This document shows positions 1 to 5,711 of a stretch of 27,631 nt of DNA, one piece after another (the first letter of the stretch is position 1; the number at the start of each line of letters is the position of its first letter). The position numbers were made by a program, and so were the translations under genes. The notes below the pieces were generated by a model. It had not been told where the DNA came from, did no database searches, and saw only the letters and a program-made list of their open reading frames with translations. The DNA comes from CAYPHY01 sp964410625 (GTDB lineage Bacteria; Chloroflexota; Anaerolineae; Promineifilales; Promineifilaceae): positions 1 through 27,631 of the forward strand of contig CAYPHY010000056.1 of NCBI GenBank assembly GCA_964410625.1, in the 5' to 3' direction.

Positions 1-57
1 ATTAGACATTGTTCATTGTCTCATTGTTCATTGTTCATTGTCTCATTGTTCATTGCT
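1..57. repeat. iterated CATTGTT/CATTGCTT word array
   Basis: Variants of one word (CATTGTT, CATTGTCT, CATTGCTT) follow one another from the window edge into the 3' end of the methyltransferase gene. Read on the minus strand these are ACAATGA and GCAATGA words. The last residues and the TGA stop of the methyltransferase are made of the same words, so the array continues to about 76. No coding potential is seen. The left part lies outside the window. Confidence 0.7.
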
Positions 58-1026
58 TCATTGCTTCATTGCAACCGCAAAGACTTCCCGTTCAAAGAAC
101 CAGCGGAAGGGAGGAAGGCGAAAGGCCATCCGCCGTAGCGTGTTTAGCACCGGCCCCTCTTGCCACTCTTGTGGCGGGGAATCGAGCCAGACTTTGATCT
201 GGCTGAATCCGGCGTTCTTCAGGAAGCGGCGCATACTGAGCATATCCTGTTCATTGACATGCACATCCTGGTTGACCGGAGTGATGGCGCGGGGGTCGTT
301 GGGATAACGGCCGCCTTGCCCCAATAACGTCCGCAACCGGCGCACCCAGGGATAGGCATAGGCGTCATACCAGCGATTGGGGGCAGTGTGGATGATGAAA
401 CGGCCGCCTGGCTTCAGCACGCGCCGCACCTCCAGCATCGTCTGGTGCAGTTCCCAGGGATAAAGATGCTCAACTACATCAAACATCAACACCCGGTCAA
501 AATAGCCACTGGGAAAGGGCAAGACCTTCGCGTCCGCCTGGCACACTCCGGCCATTGGTGATTGGCGATTAGGAGACTGGGAGGCTGCGAGACCGGGAGA
601 CCCGCCTTCATCTCTCTCCACTAACGACGTACTCGTTGCCCACTTCCCACTCTCCACTTCTCCCCCGCTCCTCTGCTCCTCTGCTCCCCTGCGCTCTGCC
701 AAGATCACATCCCGCGTCATCCGCGTTGCCACTTCGGCATAGTCCATGCCGATGGCGTGGACGCCGAGGCGCATACAGTGGCGGACGATCTCGCCGCGGC
801 CGCAGCCCAAATCTAAGACGCGCATCCCTGGTTCCACCTGCGCCACCGCAAAGGCGTCGGTCAGGCGGCGCGACAAGTGCGCCCCTTCCGAAGCCAGAAA
901 GACATCATAACCTTCACACGCAGTTAGAAAATACTCTTCTGTATATAGGGTTGAGGGTAAGGATTTACGATTCTGTGCTAACATATACTGTATGCAGGGT
1001 GTGCTCAACTTAAATTTATTCGACAC
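58..1026 (-). CDS. class I SAM-dependent methyltransferase with in-frame repeat insertion
   Basis: Transfers a methyl group from S-adenosylmethionine to an unidentified, possibly small-molecule, substrate. The Rossmann motif I VLDLGCGRG lies at about residues 70-78, GMDYA (motif II region) at 93-97, QADAKVLPFP at 163-171, and FDVVEHL, the usual post-motif of the Methyltransf_11/25 group, at 182-188. About 47 residues (112-158), rich in R, G, E and S, break the fold between motif II and motif III and are encoded by DNA that resembles the local intergenic repeats. The GTG start at 1026 has no clear ribosome site; an ATG at 984 is an alternative that keeps the whole domain. The last residues MKQ and the TGA stop are built from the iterated words at the window edge. 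It is divergent from the sigma-factor operon. Family sure, substrate unknown. Confidence 0.85.
   Translation of the reverse strand: MSNKFKLSTPCIQYMLAQNRKSLPSTLYTEEYFLTACEGYDVFLASEGAHLSRRLTDAFAVAQVEPGMRVLDLGCGRGEIVRHCMRLGVHAIGMDYAEVATRMTRDVILAERRGAEEQRSGGEVESGKWATSTSLVERDEGGSPGLAASQSPNRQSPMAGVCQADAKVLPFPSGYFDRVLMFDVVEHLYPWELHQTMLEVRRVLKPGGRFIIHTAPNRWYDAYAYPWVRRLRTLLGQGGRYPNDPRAITPVNQDVHVNEQDMLSMRRFLKNAGFSQIKVWLDSPPQEWQEGPVLNTLRRMAFRLPPFRWFFEREVFAVAMKQ
553..693. repeat. repeat-type DNA inserted in frame in the methyltransferase gene
   Basis: This roughly 140-base block interrupts a conserved methyltransferase domain. It holds AGCAGAGG-type octamers (minus strand) and GGAGACTGGGAGG-type words. 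The 13-mer TAGGAGACTGGGA at 570-582 reappears inverted at 12343-12355 in the spacer after the dehydrogenase gene. The block has an open frame and no stop, so the protein is still complete. Edges are approximate because they were judged from where the family sequence stops and resumes. Confidence 0.65.
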
Positions 1027-1101
1027 GAATAAACAAGCGCTATATTCGTGGCATTCGCCAAATTCGTATCAAAGCTAAGCCCTGGTATGTGGAAAATTGT
1101 A

Positions 1102-1125
1102 ACGCGGGTTGCCAACCTGCGCTAC
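1102..1125. repeat. 24-base dispersed repeat, copy 1
   Basis: Starts ACGCGGGT and ends AACCTGCGCTAC, with a small inverted repeat (GCGGGTT / AACCTGC). A second copy at 13266-13289 matches at 20 of 24 positions and has the same orientation in the window. This copy lies in the spacer between the divergent methyltransferase and sigma-factor genes. The same spacer also carries three ATTCG-containing words at about 1043-1068. Confidence 0.6.
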
Positions 1126-1140
1126 TGACGAGATTGTTGC

Positions 1141-1167
1141 TGAAACTTTTATGCAATACCTGCGTAA
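1141..1167 (+). promoter_or_regulatory. possible ECF-type promoter of the sigma-factor operon
   Basis: TGAAACTT at 1141-1148 and CGTAA at 1163-1167 are 14 bases apart and lie about 30 bases before the sigma-factor start. They resemble the GAACTT and CGT/GTC elements that many ECF sigma factors recognise, and such factors often activate their own operon. The match is loose, so this is only a suggestion. Confidence 0.25.
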
Positions 1168-1196
1168 TGATTGGTGAATAGCAGGAGATTGGAACA

Positions 1197-1787
1197 TTGA
1201 ATGAAGAGCAGGTCTGGCTCGAACAGGCTAGAAAAGGCGACAAAGCTGCCTTTGGACGTTTAATAGAAGTGTATCAGGGGCCGGTCTACAACCTGGCCTA
1301 TCGGATGCTTGGCAATTCCGGCGAGGCCGAAGAGGCAGCCCAGGAAGCATTTATCCGTGCCTATACGCGAATTCATACCTATGATCCGGCGCATAAATTC
1401 AGCACCTGGCTGCTTTCCATCACCTCCAATTACTGTATTGATCAAATACGGAAGCGTCGCGCTACCTATTTATCAATAGACGAACCGCTTGCGCCCCATC
1501 CCGCGCTGCAAAGCGAACGGGAGAAGGGGCCGGAAGCGCAGTTGGTCACGAGCGAACAAAATCAGTTGGTGCAATCTATGCTCAATGAGCTGCAACCGGA
1601 ATATCGAGAAGCGGTTGTTTTGCGCTATTGGCATGAACTGTCTTATGAAGAGATTGCTGAAATGATGAACACAACCGTCAGCGCTATCAAATCGCGCCTC
1701 TTCCGCGCCCGTAAGCAGTTGGCTGAAATAGGGTTAGAGCGGGGGATGGCGGCTGAGGCAGAAATGGAATTGGAGTTGGTGGGTTAA
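1197..1787 (+). CDS. RNA polymerase sigma factor, ECF (sigma-70 family, RpoE/SigW-like)
   Basis: Directs RNA polymerase to a specific promoter set, probably in response to an envelope signal. Region 2 runs from about residue 25 to 90 (YNLAYRMLGNSGEAEEAAQE, then FSTWLLSITSNYCIDQIRKRR). Region 4 is at about 130-180 (LQPEYREAVVLRYWHELSYE, then the helix-turn-helix TVSAIKSRLFRARKQL). The 196-residue length is normal for the class. The start is TTG at 1197: AGGAGA at 1183-1188 sits 8 bases upstream, and the nearby ATG at 1201 is out of frame. A zinc-finger anti-sigma gene follows within 35 bases, so the two form a regulator pair with co-transcribed output. The stimulus is not visible in the sequence. 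Confidence 0.93.
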   Translation: MNEEQVWLEQARKGDKAAFGRLIEVYQGPVYNLAYRMLGNSGEAEEAAQEAFIRAYTRIHTYDPAHKFSTWLLSITSNYCIDQIRKRRATYLSIDEPLAPHPALQSEREKGPEAQLVTSEQNQLVQSMLNELQPEYREAVVLRYWHELSYEEIAEMMNTTVSAIKSRLFRARKQLAEIGLERGMAAEAEMELELVG

Positions 1788-1820
1788 GGGTTAACGATGA
1801 GATGGATGAGAGAGGATAGC

Positions 1821-2369
1821 ATGGCCTATCAAGAACACGACGAAACCTATTATCTGTGGATGATGGACGCGCTCGATGGCGAGCTGACAGATGAGAACCA
1901 GATCGCGCTGGAGTCTCACCTTCATATGTGTCCACAGTGCAGGCGCGAATGGGAAGCATTGCTGGCAGTTGAGTCGCTTTTACAACAGACGCCGATGCTG
2001 TGGCCCGCGGCCGACTTTGCCCAGCGGACATTAGCCGTGCTGCCTGATCGCCGTTTCCGCCTGTGGGCGATTGGTGTTGTTTACGTCGTTGTTCTGCTCA
2101 GTGGTGTGTTGCCGCTGGTCTTGGGCGCGTGGTTAGCCGGCCGCCTGGCTCCAGTGCTCAGCCAACCAGACTTCTTCCAAAGTGTTGCCTTTTCTGTCGG
2201 CAGGACCTTGCGCGTCTTTGGCACGGTGTTGGAAGCGCTCCTTGATGGAGCCAGTCGTTTTGTCACCGACCAGCCTGCACTCATGGGCTGGCTGTTGGTA
2301 ATGGCCGGACTTGTCTTTGTCTGGGGGAGCGTCTATCAACGACTGGTTCTCTCACCGCAGAGCCGGTAA
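1821..2369 (+). CDS. anti-sigma factor with zf-HC2 (ZAS) domain, membrane-bound
   Basis: Likely holds the preceding ECF sigma factor inactive at the membrane. The N-terminal part has the ZAS signature H-x3-C-x2-C (HLHMCPQC, about residues 34-41). Two hydrophobic spans follow: about residues 65-90 (AIGVVYVVVLLSGVLPLVLG) and about 152-172 (LMGWLLVMAGLVFVWGSVY). I prefer the ATG at 1821, which has AGAGGA just upstream; an in-frame ATG at 1797 would add eight residues and has only a weak site. The segment between the spans would face outward and could sense the signal. It sits in one operon with the sigma factor and the bactofilin-like protein. Confidence 0.85.
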   Translation: MAYQEHDETYYLWMMDALDGELTDENQIALESHLHMCPQCRREWEALLAVESLLQQTPMLWPAADFAQRTLAVLPDRRFRLWAIGVVYVVVLLSGVLPLVLGAWLAGRLAPVLSQPDFFQSVAFSVGRTLRVFGTVLEALLDGASRFVTDQPALMGWLLVMAGLVFVWGSVYQRLVLSPQSR

Positions 2370-2439
2370 GGGGTAAGCCGTAAGCCCTGCTCAGTAATTC
2401 CGCTTACTGCCTACTGCTTGCCTTTGTAGGACTGTTATT

Positions 2440-3549
2440 ATGAAAAGATTAGCTGTCGTAACGACAATCATTATTTTATTACTCGTATCGGTAACGGCCG
2501 TTCTCGCCGCCCCGCTGGCTAATGTGGTGGTGGAGGACGGTGAAGTCATTAACAACGATGTGGTCCTGTTTGGCGAAGACTTAGAAATCCAGCCCGGAGC
2601 CGTTGTCAATAGCGATGTGGTCGTCTTTGGCGGAAACGCGCTGATCGCCGGAGAGGTGAATGGCGATGTGGCGGTGTTTGGTGGCGATCTAGAAACAACC
2701 GACGGGACTGTGATCCGTGGTGATTGTGTTTTGCTGGGCAGTGGCGGGACGCTGCGCGAGTCGCTGCGGAGTAATACCACTTGCACGGCCGTTGAACATC
2801 AGGGCTTATCGCAGATGGTCGGCGCGTTCACGAACTTCACTATACCACCAATACCGATGCTTCCTGCGCTGCCAGAAGCACCCATGGCACCAGAGATGCC
2901 CGATAATCCTTTCCAACCGCCACCGCGCTCTACTCACTCCTGGATCGGCAGCCTGTTTGCGGGGGTTGCCGGGGCGTTTATGATGGGACTGCTGGGCATG
3001 GTTGCGGCGGCCGTTGCCCCGCGCCACTTGCAGCAAATTCAAGCAACTGCTCGCCAGAAACCGGGCGCCAGCGGCGTTGTGGGGGTCCTGACAGCCGTTG
3101 CTGTCCCCTCGCTGATTCTATTGCTCATCATTATCTCATCGCTGCTGACGTTGGTTTGCATCGGCTTGCTCGGCTTCCCGATCATCCTCGCGCTGAGCGT
3201 CGCCTTTGTGGCCGCCATTTTCATTGGCTGGATCGTCATGGGGACGATGCTAGGGCAATGGTTGTTCGGCCGCTGGTCGAGCAAAAATGACGCGCCAAGC
3301 CTGCCGCTGGTGGCTGGTGTGGGAACTGCGCTATTAACCTTTGCCTTTGGCCTCTTGGGTGCGCTGCCCTTTGACTTTGCGACTGGCTTGTTGGGATTTA
3401 TTCTCTCTTCCGTTGGGCTGGGGGCGGTCACGCTGACCCAATTCGGCCGCAGGCCCTATCCTCACACCCCTGGCAACATCTCCAGCGGCAACAAAGAAGA
3501 CGAAGACAAAATCCGCATCGTCCTGCAGACCTTACCGGACGAATCCTAA
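2440..3549 (+). CDS. secreted/membrane polymer-forming (bactofilin-like) protein
   Basis: The first 24 residues form a signal peptide (AVVTTIIILLLVSVTAVLAA). Residues about 25-120 contain short beta-helix-like repeats: NNDVVLFGEDLEIQPGAVVN, NSDVVVFGGN and GDVAVFGGD recur with a spacing of about 20 residues, as in bactofilin/polymer-forming proteins. A proline-rich linker (about 125-165) leads to four or so hydrophobic segments between about 170 and 335 (for example AGAFMMGLLGMVAAAVAPR and LILLLIIISSLLTLVCIGLL). The protein probably displays a polymerising domain outside the membrane. Its place behind the sigma/anti-sigma pair suggests it is a target or partner of that envelope-stress circuit. 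TAGGA lies 9 bases before the ATG. The exact function is unknown. Confidence 0.75.
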   Translation: MKRLAVVTTIIILLLVSVTAVLAAPLANVVVEDGEVINNDVVLFGEDLEIQPGAVVNSDVVVFGGNALIAGEVNGDVAVFGGDLETTDGTVIRGDCVLLGSGGTLRESLRSNTTCTAVEHQGLSQMVGAFTNFTIPPIPMLPALPEAPMAPEMPDNPFQPPPRSTHSWIGSLFAGVAGAFMMGLLGMVAAAVAPRHLQQIQATARQKPGASGVVGVLTAVAVPSLILLLIIISSLLTLVCIGLLGFPIILALSVAFVAAIFIGWIVMGTMLGQWLFGRWSSKNDAPSLPLVAGVGTALLTFAFGLLGALPFDFATGLLGFILSSVGLGAVTLTQFGRRPYPHTPGNISSGNKEDEDKIRIVLQTLPDES

Positions 3550-3550
3550 T

Positions 3551-3597
3551 GAGGAGTGGGGAGTGAAGAGTAAATCTCTCCCCACTCCCCACTCCTC
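3551..3597. terminator. perfect 15-bp hairpin between convergent genes, made of GGGGAGTG words
   Basis: GAGGAGTGGGGAGTG at 3551-3565 pairs exactly with CACTCCCCACTCCTC at 3583-3597. It starts right after the bactofilin-like gene and its right arm overlaps the TGA stop of the HD gene on the other strand. It lies between two convergent genes, so it may end both transcripts, but no T-run follows the stem. It belongs to the iterated-word spacer class seen throughout the window. Confidence 0.55.
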
Positions 3598-4327
3598 ACT
3601 CTCCACTAGCTACTAGATCCGCACCGCTTAGCTCCCCTTCCAACTCATCCCACAACCGATTATACGCTTGCAGGCGGCGTTGGGCGGCGCGGCGGGCGGG
3701 GGCGGTGTGCATACTGGCGACCGTCTTTGTCTGCCATTCGGCCGATCGCCCGCGCTCGATTAAATCATTGATGGTTCGGGTTTGCGTTCCGGCCAATGCG
3801 CCGCCTGCCCAGTGGAAGACGGCCGTCAGCCCGATCTTCGCCAGCTTGTCAGCGTCCCACAACACCTGTGCCTCCAGGTTTTGCAACGGCTCATCGCGCC
3901 ACAACCCCTTGTGGACTTCAATCGCCATCGCGACGGCTTCGATTTTCTCTGCTGGGAAGTCAGTTTGGGGCAAGAAAGCACGGGCAAACTCCGCGCCGGC
4001 TTCGGGATGGGCTTCGCCGTGTGTGCCTTTGCAGACGTCGTGGAGCCAGGCGGCCGCCTCGACAACCTCTTCATCTGCACCCGTCAGGCAAGCCAGACGC
4101 ATCGCCTGGTTGACAACGGCCGTGACATGCTCCCAACGATAGTTGAAAGAGACATCCAACCCGCCATGACGGGAAATCAATTCCTGTAAGGTTGCTTCAT
4201 ACATCGCCTGGCGTGCGGCTTCACGCCAGTTGGGCAGTGGGGAAAAGGAGAAAAGCGGGGGACTGGGAGGTTCGTCGTCGGTGGCAACGGTGGTTGCCGT
4301 TTCTTGAGTCAATATTCCTTTGTTCAT
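3596..4327 (-). CDS. HD-domain protein (predicted metal-dependent phosphohydrolase)
   Basis: Predicted to hydrolyse a phosphate ester or nucleotide; the substrate is unknown. The HD metal-binding set is visible, numbered from the start used here: H67 (RWEH), H96-D97 (WLHDVCKG), HGEAHPEAG near 103-111, then EVHKG and DADKLAKIG. About 35 low-complexity N-terminal residues (TDDEPPSPPLFSFSPLPNW) precede the domain and are encoded by DNA that looks like the local repeat words. The start is uncertain. TTG at 4342 sits only two bases after GGAGG, GTG at 4333 is 11 bases after it, and ATG at 4327 is further away; I list the ATG. The last residues SGE and the stop lie in the spacer hairpin. Confidence 0.8.
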   Translation of the reverse strand: MNKGILTQETATTVATDDEPPSPPLFSFSPLPNWREAARQAMYEATLQELISRHGGLDVSFNYRWEHVTAVVNQAMRLACLTGADEEVVEAAAWLHDVCKGTHGEAHPEAGAEFARAFLPQTDFPAEKIEAVAMAIEVHKGLWRDEPLQNLEAQVLWDADKLAKIGLTAVFHWAGGALAGTQTRTINDLIERGRSAEWQTKTVASMHTAPARRAAQRRLQAYNRLWDELEGELSGADLVASGE

Positions 4328-4342
4328 ACTCACTAGCTGCAA

Positions 4343-4705
4343 CCCCTCCAGGGCTGCTTTCGGCCATCCGGTAAATCACGCTTACCGGCATAGCACCGGC
4401 TGATAAAGATACAACAAATATAGTGAAAGTTTACCGATAAACAGACCGTGTGGCAAGTGACACAGGCTGTACCACGATTTGGTAAATCGTGGGCGTAAAT
4501 CAGCGCTTTTCCAAGCTTGTACTGGGTCCTCGAAGTATCGCTTTACCTGAAAATTCTAAGCTGGTGTTAACACGATTTTTACACTTTAGCGCATAATAGT
4601 ATGGCGGTGTTTGAAGCAGGCAGGAGACTGGAGATTAGAGATTAGGAGAGTGGGACTGCTTACTTGTCACTGCTTACTGATTACTGTTCACCCGATAAGG
4701 AGGAA
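4343..4705. other. gene-free stretch before the ABC operon with operator-like palindromes
   Basis: No plausible gene is seen here. A clean inverted repeat CCACGATTT-ggt-AAATCGTGG lies at 4472-4492. GTGTTAACAC at 4564-4573 is a perfect palindrome, and a CATAAT -10-like box follows at 4592-4597. From 4620 onward come iterated words (GGAGACTGGAGATTAGAGAT, then CTGCTTACTTGTCACTGCTT), ending at the AAGGAGG site of the ABC ATPase. The promoter of the ABC operon and perhaps of the divergent HD gene should lie here, but I cannot fix it. Confidence 0.45.
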
Positions 4706-4711
4706 ATGAGT

Positions 4712-5632
4712 ATGATTGATGTCAGCCATTTGGAGAAATCCTATGGTGAAGTGCAGGCGTTGCGTGGCGTGGGTTTCCAGATTGAGGAAGGGGAAATCGT
4801 TGGACTATTGGGGCCAAACGGTGCAGGCAAGACCACGATTATCAAAACGCTGACCGGCTACTTGCAACCAGACAACGGCCGCGTCCTCGTGGATGGCCTC
4901 GATGTCCTCGAACAAACCCAGGAAGCGCAGGAGCGCATTGGTTATCTGCCAGAAAACGCCCCGCTATACCCCGAATTGACCGTCCAGGCTTATCTGCAGA
5001 TGATCGCTGAACTGCGGCAGATACCGGCGGAGGAGATACAGGAGCGTATCTCGGAAGCGGTCTATGCGACTGGGCTGGCCGACCATCTGGCGCGGCCGAT
5101 TGGTCAACTGTCGAAAGGGTATCGCCAGCGTGTGGGATTGGCGCAGGCCATTCTGCACAAGCCACGCCTGCTCATTCTCGACGAGCCAACCGTCGGCCTG
5201 GACCCCACGCAGATCGTCGAGATTCGCAACCTGATCCGCCGCCTGGCCCAACACAGTACCGTCTTGTTTTCCACCCACATCTTGCCGGAGGTGGAGGTGT
5301 TGTGTGACCGGGTGATCATCCTGATCAACGGCGAGATCAAGCTAGACGCACGGCTGAGCGAGCTTACCAACACCAATAACGCCATCCTGGTGCTGGACGG
5401 CCGTCCGACCGGTATCGAAGAAGCGTTGCAACAACTCGGTGGGGTCAGCGCAGTGGAACTGCTGCCCTCAGACAACGGCCACAGCAGTTATCGCATCATC
5501 GGCACGCCGGACATTGACCTGACCCCGGCCATCTACCAATTGGCGGCCGAAGCCCAATGGCCCGTCCGCGAACTGCGTCGTGACGTCTACCGTTTGGAGG
5601 CGGTATTTAATCAATTGGCACTTGCCTCTTAA
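4712..5632 (+). CDS. ABC transporter ATP-binding protein (GldA/NatA-like)
   Basis: ATPase subunit of an ABC-2 type exporter; it would energise the fused permease encoded next. Walker A GPNGAGKTT is at residues 34-42, the signature LSKGYRQR at about 131-138, Walker B LLILDEPTVGLD at about 153-164, and the H-loop STHI at about 188-191. The C-terminal 90 residues (INGEIKLDARL and following) form the accessory domain common in this group. Start: ATG 4712 is 8 bases after AAGGAGG (4698-4703); ATG 4706 is too close to it and the upstream TTG 4664 lies within repeat DNA. The order ATPase, GldF-GldG fusion, DUF4340 protein is shared with gliding-type and other uncharacterised ABC systems. What it transports is unknown. 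Confidence 0.92.
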   Translation: MIDVSHLEKSYGEVQALRGVGFQIEEGEIVGLLGPNGAGKTTIIKTLTGYLQPDNGRVLVDGLDVLEQTQEAQERIGYLPENAPLYPELTVQAYLQMIAELRQIPAEEIQERISEAVYATGLADHLARPIGQLSKGYRQRVGLAQAILHKPRLLILDEPTVGLDPTQIVEIRNLIRRLAQHSTVLFSTHILPEVEVLCDRVIILINGEIKLDARLSELTNTNNAILVLDGRPTGIEEALQQLGGVSAVELLPSDNGHSSYRIIGTPDIDLTPAIYQLAAEAQWPVRELRRDVYRLEAVFNQLALAS

Positions 5633-5637
5633 AACCA

Positions 5638-5693
5638 GTAAGCGGTAATCGGTAAACAGTAATCCGAACATCCGAACACTGATTACCGCTTAC
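5638..5693. repeat. iterated GGTAATC spacer with 13-bp hairpin
   Basis: GTAAGCGGTAATC at 5638-5650 pairs exactly with GATTACCGCTTAC at 5681-5693; the loop carries two CCGAACA words. It fills the space between the ATPase stop (5632) and the AAGGAGG site of the permease (5701-5707). It could weaken or process the transcript between the two genes. Related words occur at 11111-11173. Confidence 0.6.
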
Positions 5694-5711
5694 CGATGAG
5701 AAGGAGGAGTT

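Noticed and set aside
1..76. CRISPR array
   Set aside because: The words are 7-8 bases and contiguous, with no spacers of constant length; the same holds for all other arrays in the window.
4664..4711. Upstream TTG extension of the ABC ATPase
   Set aside because: It would translate iterated-word DNA and cross the AAGGAGG site that fits ATG 4712.
4342..4712. Riboswitch in the gene-free stretch before the ABC operon
   Set aside because: Short palindromes are present but no known aptamer pattern could be recognised by eye.
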